The translations under genes were made by a program, and so were the position numbers. DNA of 64,000 nt from Trichocoleus desertorum ATA4-8-CV12 (GTDB lineage: Bacteria; Cyanobacteriota; Cyanobacteriia; FACHB-46), in the NCBI GenBank assembly GCA_019358975.1, contig JAHHIL010000001.1:248001-312000 (forward strand), in the 5' to 3' direction. Shown here piece by piece: positions 44,098-52,843 of the stretch. Each line of letters opens with the position of its first letter. The stretch's first letter is position 1. The notes under the pieces were generated by a model that saw nothing but the letters and a program-made list of their open reading frames with translations, ran no database searches and had not been told where the DNA came from.

Positions 44098-44131
44098 TAA
44101 AAACGATCGCAACTCTGTAAAGTCGCGATCG
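44098..44131 (-). terminator. Intrinsic terminator of the SLH-protein gene
   Basis: On the minus strand a ten-pair stem (CGATCGC/GCGATCG plus ACT/AGT, one mismatch, six-base loop) is followed by TTTTTATTAG. It lies about 75 bp after the SLH stop. The stem contains a HIP1 octamer. Confidence 0.65.
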
Positions 44132-44205
44132 CTGTCAAGCTTGAGGGCTTGAGTCAAACTGAAAGGTTACAGTTTAACTATGTTTAATGACTTCACTGAC
44201 AGAAA

Positions 44206-45465
44206 CTACTGATTGGTGGAGCCTGTGGGCAGTACTAGATCAGAACCTAGTGTCAGGTTGAGATCTTGATCGGGATCAATCCGCACGAGGGTAACGCGAT
44301 CGCGGCCTAGGAAGAGTCCGATTAAGGCTCCAATCCCTGCTCCACCTAAGACTTCCTCAGTAGCGATCGCCCGGTCGCCCGTGACAGCCGCAACCGCAGC
44401 CGCAGCCGCAGCACCCAAAGCCGTATCTTTAAGGATTGCGCCTGTGCTAGCACCCTTACGAATGTCCTCAGTGGTAGTGATCACTTCAGAGGTAGCACTC
44501 ATCTGAATCCGTTGACCGTTAGTCAACACTAGCTCTTGGGCTACGAACTGAGAACCGCCTTGAGCAGGTCGCAACTGACCTACCACTTGGCTACCAGCGG
44601 GGATCAAAATGGTGCCTTGAGAAGTAGTGATGTTTTGAGCGACGGTAAGAGTGAGAGGTGCAGTCTCATCTGGTGTGACCAAAATTCTTTCGGCTTCGTC
44701 ATACTTCACCGGAATCGTGGTGCCAGAAGGAATTCTGACTTGAGTCGGCGTTGTGACAGGAGGACGCTGACCCACTACATAGGGAGAAGTGATTGCGGTG
44801 GCTTGCCCAGAGCTAACCAAAGCTTGGTAGATAAAGGCTGCGACTTCAGCTCTGGTTGCGACTTGGTTGGGGTTCAGCAGTCGAATGTTGGGGTAGTTCA
44901 CCACAATCTGTTCGTCTGTAGCTGCTGCCACGCTACTGCGAGCGTAGCTAGGAACTTGAGACGCATCACTGTAGTACTGCTGCAAAATGGTTTCTACTTC
45001 AGTGCTGACGGAGTAGTCCAAACCATTTGCTAAGGAAACTAGAACTTGAACTCTAGGAATATTCTGGTTGGGCTGGAAGATATTACCGGGGTATCCAGAT
45101 AGGAAACCTGTTGTGTAGGCTTCCTGAATTGCACTGTAAGCCCAGTAGTTCTGCGACACATCGACAAAGTTCGTGCCAGAGCGCTCTTGGGGCCTGTTGA
45201 AGGCTTTACGGATCATGGCGGCGAATTGTGCCCGCGTTACAGGGTCATTGGGGCGGAAGGTGCCATCGGGGAATCCAGCAATCACATCGCGCTGGGCTAG
45301 TTCACTAATGAAGCTTGCAGCCCAGTAGCTAGAGGAAACGTCGGAAAAGCTAGTAGTTTGAGCTTGGGCAGGCATCATTACGACCATTGGGGCAGATGCA
45401 CCTGCAATGGTGGTCAGGGCTAAAAATGCAGCGGTTCCAGACTGCCAATGGTTGAAGCTAGACAT
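44206..45465 (-). CDS. Exported SLH-domain protein with glycine-rich C-terminal region
   Basis: This 419-residue protein has a signal sequence ending near PAQAQ, then SLH modules (about residues 40-165; FSDVSSSYWAASFISELAQR, IAGFPDGTFRPNDPVTRAQF, FLSGYPGNIFQPNQNIPRVQ) with a degenerate third. The C-terminal half has a beta-rich stretch (TIPVKYDEAERILV), a glycine/alanine-zipper-like segment (KDTALGAAAAAAVAAV and GGAGIGALIGLFLG) and ends in LNLTLGSDLVLPTG. SLH modules bind cell-wall polymers, so it is probably envelope-anchored. The ATG at 45465 is chosen over an upstream TTG. A terminator follows at 44131. Confidence 0.88.
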   Translation of the reverse strand: MSSFNHWQSGTAAFLALTTIAGASAPMVVMMPAQAQTTSFSDVSSSYWAASFISELAQRDVIAGFPDGTFRPNDPVTRAQFAAMIRKAFNRPQERSGTNFVDVSQNYWAYSAIQEAYTTGFLSGYPGNIFQPNQNIPRVQVLVSLANGLDYSVSTEVETILQQYYSDASQVPSYARSSVAAATDEQIVVNYPNIRLLNPNQVATRAEVAAFIYQALVSSGQATAITSPYVVGQRPPVTTPTQVRIPSGTTIPVKYDEAERILVTPDETAPLTLTVAQNITTSQGTILIPAGSQVVGQLRPAQGGSQFVAQELVLTNGQRIQMSATSEVITTTEDIRKGASTGAILKDTALGAAAAAAVAAVTGDRAIATEEVLGGAGIGALIGLFLGRDRVTLVRIDPDQDLNLTLGSDLVLPTGSTNQ

Positions 45466-45828
45466 ATTGAGGGCGTTCTCCAAAAAACAAGAAGCAAATC
45501 CGTTATCTTAATCAATTAGACCTTAGGGAAGCTAATTTGTTCCTAAAACTATCTACGGGTAGAAATCTGGTGGTTTCAATCACAAATTACCTAAAATCCC
45601 GTGATTTCTGGCCTAAGTTGACGTTTGACATTCTTAGGTTATGGACGTATAGGGAACTTAATTAGTTTCATCAATATAGAGAATTTAAGCGGTCAATTTC
45701 AGGGTGCTAATAAAAGGGATACAAGTGCTGCGACCTAAATTCGGGCACCAACGCAAAAATGGGAGCTGAATCAAGTTCAACTCCCACTGGTAGGCGAGCG
45801 ATCGCCCTTTAGCCCAAAATTCTAAGCG
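45466..45828. other. Intergenic region (363 bp) between two minus-strand exported-protein genes
   Basis: It contains the terminator of the adhesin-E-like gene at its right end (45755-45786) and must hold the promoter of the SLH gene. The left 200 bp are AT-rich with no other structure noted. Confidence 0.5.
45755..45786 (-). terminator. Intrinsic terminator of the adhesin-E-like gene
   Basis: On the minus strand TGGGAGTTGAA and TTCAGCTCCCA form a stem with one mismatch and a five-base loop, followed by TTTTTG. It lies 43 bp after the stop codon. Confidence 0.75.
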
Positions 45829-46254
45829 CTATCCCGCTTGAGGAGCATTGGTGCAAACGTAATCTAGAACTGCTTTGGCGCTACTACCTGGGGCAGGGTT
45901 AGCAAGTCTACCGCGATCGCTATAGTCAAACTTCTGGAGCACTTTGCGGCTCTGATCATAGGCAGTGAGTCGTCGCAGCCGCGTAGTGCCCGCTTGGCAG
46001 TCTACAGAACGGTAGATCACAGCTCCGTAAACAGGTTGGTTGACAGGAGAATCAAGAAACACATTGTTGGGTTGTTTGAAGTCGCGGTACTCCCAATACC
46101 AGACGCTATCGCCTCGCTTTGCGATGGAGCTGGCATCGACTAAAAAGCGATCGCCTACTGAGTTCACGGTGACTTGAACCCACTTTTCTGCAAAGGCTGC
46201 GGGCGCGTGAGCTAGTAGAGCTGCGATCACAGCTAGCTTTAGAAAATGTCTCAT
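45829..46254 (-). CDS. Exported protein resembling surface-adhesin E
   Basis: This 141-residue protein has a signal sequence (MRHFLKLAVIAALLAHAPAA, cleaved near AFAE) and a mature domain of about 118 residues. The pattern WVQVTVNSVGDRFLVDASSI, then WYWEYRDFKQPNNV and a Cys pair (VDCQAGTTR, DYVCTNAP), resembles the small PF16747 (Adhesin_E) family. The two cysteines would form a disulfide in the periplasm. It is separated by 29 bp from the TPR-IMS gene upstream on the same strand and is probably co-transcribed. Family call tentative. Confidence 0.65.
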   Translation of the reverse strand: MRHFLKLAVIAALLAHAPAAFAEKWVQVTVNSVGDRFLVDASSIAKRGDSVWYWEYRDFKQPNNVFLDSPVNQPVYGAVIYRSVDCQAGTTRLRRLTAYDQSRKVLQKFDYSDRGRLANPAPGSSAKAVLDYVCTNAPQAG

Positions 46255-46283
46255 AAGTGTCAAGTTTTCAGGAACGGCTATAT

Positions 46284-47564
46284 TTAATTGTTCTGGGTAT
46301 TGGTGCCAACTGCACGTTCTAAAACTGAACCATCCACAGTTTTATAGTCAGCAATTTTCCAGGCTCCGTTAATTGACTCCAAGCTATAGCGCACCAATCT
46401 GGTTTTGAAGTCAGTCTGAGTCGGATCAACTTTGCCGTCGCGGTATAGGGTGCGGTCTTCAGTAATTTTTAGCTCGACCGTCGCCTTGTTTTGATCTGCC
46501 ACAAATCGCTCGACCGACTCTACTTTCTGGACCCCAAAGCGATAGTAAGCTTGATTGTCTTTGAGCCAAGCGATCGCGCCATCATCCCTCACTAGGGAAG
46601 CATACAGTTCGCCTGTCGTGAACTGCTTCATGGGTTGCTGGTCGAAAGGAGGAGCGAAAATCTGTGACTTCGCTTGTAGCCATTCTGTAATTAGACCTAC
46701 AGCTTGGTTTTGGGAGATAGCTGTATTGTTTCTGGCTGCGATTGATTGGGTGGGTACGACTACCCCTGAGGTTTTAGGTGCAGAGCCATTTTCGTTCTTC
46801 ACAGGTTGCGGAGTTGGCTGTGGAGCAGAGTTTTGGCTGGCAGGAGCAGAACCAGAACGGCTCCGAGTCAGATATCTCTCCACGTTCTGAACTGCTTTTT
46901 GAGCATAGGGATCATTCGGACGTTCATCCACAGCTCGCTTAAAGTGCAACAGCGCGAGAGGATAGTCTCCCTTCTTAGTTGCGGCATAGCCAGCCTGCAT
47001 GTACCGTTCATATTCGTTTTGCGAGGCAGGGGCAGCAGCGCTAGCAGGAGTAGAGGAGTTAGAAGCAGTGGTAGAGGTGGCAGGGGCAGTGGAGGAAGTA
47101 GCAGGTCTAGAAGCAGCGTTGGGAGATTTCAGTTTTTGATAGAAACTGAGGACTTTGTTGGTGTAAGGGCTGGTTGCAGAATTGGTATAGCGAGTTGGAT
47201 CGCCCGTCATCCACCAGGCTGCGACTCGTTGCACCGCGATCGCCTCGTTATTGCCACTGGCAGGGTATTCATCTTGCAGGGCATCTTTGACAATGCAAGT
47301 GACAATGCTCCGCGCCGTGCTAGCATTGGCTCCAAATTGTTCTGGAGTCACTTCTCGGCCCGTACAAAACTTTGCCCAACGAGGGATATTACCAGGCAGT
47401 ACTTGCCAATCGCTGTACAAACCATCCTTAGAGGTTCCGGTTTGTGGGGCTGCTTGCCGAATTGCTTCTACGAGTGCATTGACTTGGGCATTAGAAACTT
47501 GCGCTTGCGCTGGCAATGTCCATAGCCCCAAACTGACAATCAGTCCACCCAGTAGTAACTTCAT
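46284..47564 (-). CDS. Exported TPR protein with ARC6-type IMS domain
   Basis: The 426-residue protein has a signal sequence ending in LPAQAQ. A globular N-terminal region (about 25-165; YSDWQVLPGNIPRWAKFCTG, WWMTGDPTRY) is followed by a Ser/Thr/Ala linker, a TPR pair (about 185-230; AGYAATKKGDYPLALLHFKR), another linker, and a C-terminal IMS domain (about 285-415; LITEWLQAKSQIFAPPFDQQ, ITEDRTLYRDGKVD, RYSLESINGAWKIADYK). The IMS domain is the intermembrane part of the plastid division protein ARC6/CDP1; here it is joined to a signal peptide. The start at 47564 is preferred because upstream codons lie in non-coding-like sequence. Confidence 0.8.
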   Translation of the reverse strand: MKLLLGGLIVSLGLWTLPAQAQVSNAQVNALVEAIRQAAPQTGTSKDGLYSDWQVLPGNIPRWAKFCTGREVTPEQFGANASTARSIVTCIVKDALQDEYPASGNNEAIAVQRVAAWWMTGDPTRYTNSATSPYTNKVLSFYQKLKSPNAASRPATSSTAPATSTTASNSSTPASAAAPASQNEYERYMQAGYAATKKGDYPLALLHFKRAVDERPNDPYAQKAVQNVERYLTRSRSGSAPASQNSAPQPTPQPVKNENGSAPKTSGVVVPTQSIAARNNTAISQNQAVGLITEWLQAKSQIFAPPFDQQPMKQFTTGELYASLVRDDGAIAWLKDNQAYYRFGVQKVESVERFVADQNKATVELKITEDRTLYRDGKVDPTQTDFKTRLVRYSLESINGAWKIADYKTVDGSVLERAVGTNTQNN

Positions 47565-47693
47565 AGCTTGCCTCGCACCAACTCTAAGCAATTTGCAATA
47601 GTAGAAGTTAACGTAATTATACAAATTTGTCTTTCCATCATCAGACAGACCCTGAAGGAGATTACTAAGTTCCTGATGGATACCTATATAAAA

Positions 47694-47766
47694 AGGGGCA
47701 GATTTAATCACAGAACTCTGATCATTCTCTGATCATTCAAGGAGAGCTGTGCTCAAATCCGCCCCT
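47694..47766. repeat. Imperfect inverted repeat with an internal 11-bp tandem repeat
   Basis: aggggcagattt (47694-47705) and aaatccgcccct (47755-47766) pair at 11 of 12 positions. Between them tctgatcattc occurs twice in tandem (47717-47738). It lies between the TPR-IMS and branching-enzyme genes. Confidence 0.55.
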
Positions 47767-47812
47767 ACAGGACAAATGAATTCAGGTCATTACTATTGAT
47801 TACACGAGTTGA

Positions 47813-49402
47813 TTAAAGTGGCCGATAGGTGCGGTAGTTGATGTTGGGAAAGATGTTGTCGATCTCCTCGACTTTTTCTAACCAGCCAGAATCAACTTTG
47901 CCTTGGTTGAGGTCATCGTAGAGTTTGTTAAAGCGCATCAAGTGCGATCGCGTGCGGCGGACTGCATAGGGCACCATTGTTCCTGTCCGCATAATGAAGG
48001 CCCAGTCAGAAGATTGAGCCAGCAACAGTTCGCGGGCCGCTTGGTTGAGGGCACGCCACTCTAGTTCATCCGCAGGCTCCCGTTTGCCCAACTCGATCAT
48101 CCGCTCCGCCCCCTTGTGCAAGTGCGGGTAGATCCAGGCATTGGTTTCATTCAGCCAGTATTCGTGGAAGCCTTTGTAGCCCCAACTCGACTGCGAGGGT
48201 TTACAAACTTGTTGCATCGGGTTCATCCGCAGGTAGTCGGCCAAGTGAGTCATTTCGTAAGATTGCTGGTCGTACCAAGACTTGCGGAACAGGTAGTCGA
48301 TAAACCAGGGGCCTTCGTACCACCAATGCCCGAATAACTCAGCATCGTAGGGCGACACAATAATGGGAGGTCGCTGCATGATGCCATGTAAGTGCTCAAC
48401 CTGTTGCTGGCGGTTGAACATAAAGTTGCTGGCGTGGTCTGCCGCTTTTTCCCGCGCCCAATAGGGGTCGTACAGGGCTTTGTCGCCTAAGCCTAGACCC
48501 CGCCCAGTGATCTTGTGATACTTAATGCCCACGTTTTTCCGCTGGCCGTTGGGCATGATGTAGGGCTTGATGTAGTCGTAGTCTGCTTCCCAGCCCAAGT
48601 CTTTGTAGAACTCGCGGTATTCTGGCGCGCCAGGATAACCAACTTCTGAAGACCACACCTGTTGCGAAGATTCGTGGTCACGCCCAAAAGCAGCAACCCC
48701 AGTTTCGGTAAAGATGGGGGCATAAGTACCGAACCGGGGCCGAGGACGAGCGTAGAGAATCCCGTGGCCATCGGTGAGGAAGTAGCGCAGCCCTGCGTCA
48801 GCCAGCATCCGCTCTACGCCTTCGTAGTAGGCACATTCTGGTAGCCAGATACCTTTGGGCGGTTGACCAAAGTTTTCTTCGTAATGCTCACAAGCGACTT
48901 TGATTTGGGACCACACGGCTTGTGGGTACATCTTCATCAGGGGAAAGTAGCCGTGAGTCGCGCCGCAGGTAATGATTTCTAAGTTATGGCTATCTAAAAA
49001 CTGTTTAAATCCTTTAACTAGATCGCGATCGTATTGCTCCCAGGTTTGCCGAACTTCCTTAAATTCTTTGGAGTAGTATTCGGCGAGGTAACGAATATGA
49101 CCGTTGTGCTCGTTGTGATCAATCTCTTTCTCTAATAACTCTTCTAGTTGAGCTAGGTGGTGATCAAAACGTTCCTGTAGCAGGGGGTCACGGAGCATGG
49201 ACACCAAGGGTGGCGTCATACTCATGGTGATTTTGAAGTCAATTCCATCCCGTTTTAAGCCTTCGAATACCCGCAACAAGGGCACGTAAGTTTCAATAAT
49301 TGCTTCATATAACCACTCTTCTTCCAGAACGTAGTCACTTTCGGGATGTCTGACAAAGGGTAGGTGGGCGTGCAGGACGAGGGCGAGATATCCGATGCTC
49401 AT
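47813..49402 (-). CDS. GH57 1,4-alpha-glucan branching enzyme
   Basis: This 529-residue protein is a family-57 glycoside hydrolase of the branching-enzyme type, which forms alpha-1,6 branches in glycogen. HAHLPFVRHP opens the catalytic barrel. The nucleophile is expected at Glu189 in WLPECAYYEG and the acid at Asp353 in SPYDAELFGHWW. The helical C-terminal part (HEYWLNETNAWIYPHLHKGA, LLLAQSSDWAFIMRTGTMVP) is the DUF1957 domain of this group. Length is normal. It starts at an ATG and stands alone on the minus strand; the next gene on the left is the unrelated TPR-IMS protein. Confidence 0.93.
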   Translation of the reverse strand: MSIGYLALVLHAHLPFVRHPESDYVLEEEWLYEAIIETYVPLLRVFEGLKRDGIDFKITMSMTPPLVSMLRDPLLQERFDHHLAQLEELLEKEIDHNEHNGHIRYLAEYYSKEFKEVRQTWEQYDRDLVKGFKQFLDSHNLEIITCGATHGYFPLMKMYPQAVWSQIKVACEHYEENFGQPPKGIWLPECAYYEGVERMLADAGLRYFLTDGHGILYARPRPRFGTYAPIFTETGVAAFGRDHESSQQVWSSEVGYPGAPEYREFYKDLGWEADYDYIKPYIMPNGQRKNVGIKYHKITGRGLGLGDKALYDPYWAREKAADHASNFMFNRQQQVEHLHGIMQRPPIIVSPYDAELFGHWWYEGPWFIDYLFRKSWYDQQSYEMTHLADYLRMNPMQQVCKPSQSSWGYKGFHEYWLNETNAWIYPHLHKGAERMIELGKREPADELEWRALNQAARELLLAQSSDWAFIMRTGTMVPYAVRRTRSHLMRFNKLYDDLNQGKVDSGWLEKVEEIDNIFPNINYRTYRPL

Positions 49403-49628
49403 AGAAATTCTGGGATAGACCGTTGTTGGATTCTGAATTCGGACTTACAGGATGCAAAGATTGTAAAGCGAAACTACAACAACAGGTAGCTTACAGGAAA
49501 GGCTGTGCTGTCTAGACCTAGAAAAGTATTTTGAGAAGCAACGGAGCGGTTGAGGAGTACCAACTTAGCGCGATCGCTGTTTTTTAATTGTTCACCCACC
49601 TGTTGTAGCGCAGGGGAGTTTTCCGCAC

Positions 49629-50348
49629 ATGCAAAAGTCTGTTCTCTCTGTGGTTTGGGTTTTAATGAGCAGTCTATGGCTAGGGCAAACGGCTCAAGCT
49701 CAAACTCACAAGGCACTTCTAGCTTTAGTTTCAACTCCATTGCCAGCCCAAGTTCAGCCGCGATCGCTCTTCGCTGCCGTCGATGTGGCTGTCGCTCAAG
49801 CGCAGACTAGCAAACCAACTCTACTCTTGCAGGACTTACCGACGGGGTTTCAGCCGCTTTCCGGGCCAGACTTGGGTGAGTTCAGCCAAAGCTTATCGGA
49901 CGGGGACTATCAACCTGAAAGCCTATTTGCTTTTCAAGAAGACGAGCATTTTCAGTACATCATGGGCTTTACAACCTTGCTAGCGACACCAGAAGCGCAG
50001 GCCGCTTTTGATGCCGAACTCCGTCAAACTAATTTTCTAGAGGAATTTGCCCAAGGGTTCCAGCAAGGTTCGGTAGGCATTGAGATCTCTAAGACGGGGG
50101 CTTTGAAGAACTTAGAGGGTATTGGGGATGCGATCGCAGGTTTAGGCTTTACGAGCAATATTCAAAGCATTCCAATCCGAATTGAACTAGTCGTCTTCCG
50201 ACGAAACCAAGTCGGCGCGTTTCTATGGACTATGTATCTTGATGGTGACAAGCCTGTGATTTCAGTGGATCAAGTTGCTCAAAAGTTAGACAGTCGTGTA
50301 TTAGAAGCTGCTAAAGCGGCCCAGCCACCGCAAGTAGTATTAGACTAG
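49629..50348 (+). CDS. Exported protein, function unknown
   Basis: This 239-residue protein has a signal sequence (MQKSVLSVVWVLMSSLWLGQ, cleavage near AQAQ) and a soluble mature part. The region from about residue 65 (LLLQDLPTGFQPLSG) to 235 appears to be one alpha/beta domain with FAFQEDEHFQYIMGFTTLLA and ELVVFRRNQVGAFLWTMYLD. No family is recognised. It is divergent from the branching-enzyme gene and followed 139 bp later by the EcsC-like gene. Confidence 0.65.
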   Translation: MQKSVLSVVWVLMSSLWLGQTAQAQTHKALLALVSTPLPAQVQPRSLFAAVDVAVAQAQTSKPTLLLQDLPTGFQPLSGPDLGEFSQSLSDGDYQPESLFAFQEDEHFQYIMGFTTLLATPEAQAAFDAELRQTNFLEEFAQGFQQGSVGIEISKTGALKNLEGIGDAIAGLGFTSNIQSIPIRIELVVFRRNQVGAFLWTMYLDGDKPVISVDQVAQKLDSRVLEAAKAAQPPQVVLD

Positions 50349-50487
50349 GTACTTTTTCTGACTCAAAGGAGATGAAAAGGTAGTCTGTGTCAACCTTTAA
50401 TAGATCTGTGAGAGTCGCCGATATAGCTAGCAGTCGTGAGAGCGATGCTCAGTTTTGCGTATTTAGTTGTCTGGAGCACCCTTGATC

Positions 50488-51825
50488 ATGACTGATCATT
50501 CCGCCAATTCTTCTGTTCCTCCCATCAATGCTACTCCTCAGAACCCAGCCACTCAACCGAAAGCGATCGCCACGCCTCCGGAGGCTTTACCTGCTACCGA
50601 AGCGATAGTAGAGGCATCACCCATAGACGTGCAAGACGTGGAAGCAGGCTCTCCTGAACAACCGCAGTCCTCGCTGTGGTCAGCTATGACTCACAATCTG
50701 CACAATCTAGGAGATACAGTGGGTAGTCGAGCCACGCAAGTCGGAAAAGCGGCTCGAAACACAGCAACTGGAGTTGGAGGTGCGATCGCCCACACGACCC
50801 TACAGGCGGGTAAAGCTGCCGTAGAGCTGGGGGAGGCCACAGTTAAACAAACTCAGCAGCTCTTGACTCAGGCAACCCAAGGGGCAGGAGAAGCCGCAGC
50901 TTTCGTCGGCAATAACCCAGTGTTACGCAAGGTTGGCACTCGCCTCAATTGGGGTTGGTTGCTGGATGCTACCAATCAAGTTGATTTAGTTAAAGCTGAG
51001 GTTGCCGTTCAGGACTTGCAACGCCAGCACCCCGACCATACCCCTAGCCAAATTGCCCATACCCTCATGGTGCAGAAAGCGGTGTACGCGGGTGGGGTAG
51101 GTCTGGCAACTAGCATGATTCCGGGGGTTGCTACAGCGCTATTAACAGTAGACTTAGCAGCCAATATGGCTTTGCAGGCCGAAATGATCTACCAAATTGC
51201 CTCAGCTTATGGTTTGGATCTCCGTGATCCAGCTCGTAAAGGGGAAATTTTAGCAATTTTTGGGGTAGCTCTAGGGAGCGGTCGCGCGATCAAATTAGGG
51301 TTGGGCTTACTGCGGAATACGCCGATCGCTGGAGCTTTGGTAGGCGCGAGTGCTAATGCCGCCATGCTTTACTCCCTAGGTTATGCGGCTTGCCGCTTTT
51401 ACGAAGCCAAACTCAACGAAGACCTCTCAGATGCCAAGCTGTCTGAAGTTCAGCAAGCGAGCCAAGAGTATCTGCAAGTGGCGCTCGCTCAGCAAGCAAT
51501 TATGGATCAAGTTCTGGTGCATATGATTTTGGCAGGAACCGACAAACGCTCTTGGGACGAGATTTTACCCACCTTAAAAACGCTGAATTTGCATCCCTCT
51601 TCTCTCAAGACCATCAGCGAAAACTTGCAAACTCCTAAGCCTTTATATCTTCTGCTCAATCAACTCAATCCCGATTTTGCCGTACCCTTATTAACCCAAA
51701 GCCGAAAAATCGCCTGTCGAAATGGCAAGGTGACACCCCAAGAAGCCAAGATTTTAGAGAGCATTGCCGAAAAATTCGAGCTTGAACCTCCTGCTAATGC
51801 TACCTGTGAAGGCGACATTAATTAG
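50488..51825 (+). CDS. EcsC-like/TerB-like membrane-associated protein
   Basis: This 445-residue protein has a disordered N-terminal region (about 1-60), an Ala/Gly/Thr-rich amphipathic stretch (about 75-135; LQAGKAAVELGEATVKQTQQ), then a hydrophobic core (about 190-300; GGVGLATSMIPGVATALLTV, LGSGRAIKLGLGLLRNTPIA, VGASANAAMLYSLGYAACRF) resembling EcsC-type proteins. The C-terminus (RKIACRNGKVTPQEAKILES) resembles a TerB-like helix pair. The ATG at 50488 is preferred over an upstream TTG. The stop overlaps the convergent VOC gene's stop by three bases. Function unknown. Confidence 0.65.
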   Translation: MTDHSANSSVPPINATPQNPATQPKAIATPPEALPATEAIVEASPIDVQDVEAGSPEQPQSSLWSAMTHNLHNLGDTVGSRATQVGKAARNTATGVGGAIAHTTLQAGKAAVELGEATVKQTQQLLTQATQGAGEAAAFVGNNPVLRKVGTRLNWGWLLDATNQVDLVKAEVAVQDLQRQHPDHTPSQIAHTLMVQKAVYAGGVGLATSMIPGVATALLTVDLAANMALQAEMIYQIASAYGLDLRDPARKGEILAIFGVALGSGRAIKLGLGLLRNTPIAGALVGASANAAMLYSLGYAACRFYEAKLNEDLSDAKLSEVQQASQEYLQVALAQQAIMDQVLVHMILAGTDKRSWDEILPTLKTLNLHPSSLKTISENLQTPKPLYLLLNQLNPDFAVPLLTQSRKIACRNGKVTPQEAKILESIAEKFELEPPANATCEGDIN

Positions 51826-52208
51826 CGCTCGTATAGTTCTAGGGGCAAGCTATCTGGGTCTTGAAAGAAAGTAAATTGCTTTCCGGTGAGGTGATCGAGA
51901 CGAATCTCCTCCACTGCAACTCCTTGAGATTTTAAGTGCGCTACCGCTTGCTCTAAATCGGTCACCGAAAAAGCAAGATGCCTCAACCCCTGCGCTTCAG
52001 GACTATTAGGTCTAGGAGGCGGTTCGGGAAACGAAAATAGTTCAATTTGGTCGCGATCGCCTACCCGCAAATCCAACTTATAAGAATTACGCTCAGGCCG
52101 AAACGTTTCTTGAATAATCGGAAATCCTAAAATCTCTACATAAAAATGCTTTGAGTTTTGATAGTTAGAGCAAATAATTGCCACGTGATGAAATTGATTT
52201 ATTTTCAT
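51822..52208 (-). CDS. VOC protein of the YaeR/GloA2 type
   Basis: This 128-residue protein matches the SMU1112c/YaeR group of glyoxalase-I-like metalloproteins: FHHVAIICSNYQNSKHFYVE, IELFSFPEPPPRPNSPEAQG, LRHLAFSVTDLEQAVAHLKS and the C-terminal FTFFQDPDSLPLELYE. Probable metal ligands are His (FHHVAI), Glu (QIELFSF), His (GLRHLAF) and Glu (LELYE). GGAG lies six bases before the ATG at 52208, which decides the start over an upstream TTG. Enzymatic substrate unknown. Confidence 0.88.
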   Translation of the reverse strand: MKINQFHHVAIICSNYQNSKHFYVEILGFPIIQETFRPERNSYKLDLRVGDRDQIELFSFPEPPPRPNSPEAQGLRHLAFSVTDLEQAVAHLKSQGVAVEEIRLDHLTGKQFTFFQDPDSLPLELYER

Positions 52209-52360
52209 CTCAAGCTCCAATTGACTAAGTAGTGAAAGAGTTCTCGCTAGAGCTTTACGCTGCTTTTATCAAAGGTTCATTGTTTATTCTTATTAAACGA
52301 AAATTTGTGTTGTAATTTCGGGAATCTTATTTCATGAGCTAATTTTCTAAGGGTGCCAAC

Positions 52361-52753
52361 GTGAAATTTTTGAGTACTTTGATCGGATGCACAGGTGGTT
52401 TGGTTGTAGCGATCGCCCCATCAGCGCTGACTCAAGCCACAGACAATTCCTTAAGCTACTCAGCCTCTCTAGGTTTACCAGGTAACTATAACGGCCCTGC
52501 TTGTATTCAATTAGGCCAATGGGATGGCAGTGCCGCGATCACTTTAGAAGCCAACAAATTTTATACTGGCATCCAAATTTCCAACTCCAGCAGTAGAGTG
52601 ACTAAAGCATTAAATATCAACATTAATCAAAATTTAGGACAAGTAATCAAGCTGTCTAGCGATCGCGCCCTTTACCCAACCTTAAATCAAGGACAGTGCA
52701 AAATCAAAAGTGGAGCTTTGCAAGTTCACTCCTTAAACTGGTTCCGACGATGA
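52361..52753 (+). CDS. Small exported protein, function unknown
   Basis: This 130-residue protein starts at a GTG with a hydrophobic signal-like N-terminus (about residues 1-25, LSTLIGCTGGLVVAIAPSAL). The mature part is Ser/Asn-rich and beta-prone (YSASLGLPGNYNGPACIQLG, KALNININQNLGQVIKLSSD), with two cysteines that could pair. No family is recognised. It precedes the slipin gene by 90 bp on the same strand. Confidence 0.6.
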   Translation: MKFLSTLIGCTGGLVVAIAPSALTQATDNSLSYSASLGLPGNYNGPACIQLGQWDGSAAITLEANKFYTGIQISNSSSRVTKALNININQNLGQVIKLSSDRALYPTLNQGQCKIKSGALQVHSLNWFRR

Positions 52754-52843
52754 AAACTGCGCTCGATCCTTAAGCAATTTCTCGGAATTGTCCCTTGGTC
52801 GCCCAGCTTAGAATACAGGTATCCAAGTTTGGATTAGTCCATC

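Noticed and set aside
44536-45033. A 165-codon plus-strand frame opposite the SLH gene
   Set aside because: It is antisense to a well-supported gene and its product is low-quality, Ser/Arg-rich sequence without family features.
46806-47525. A 239-codon plus-strand frame opposite the TPR-IMS gene
   Set aside because: Ser/Arg/Gly-rich shadow of the Ala/Ser/Thr linker codons; the minus-strand product has a signal peptide, TPR and IMS domain.
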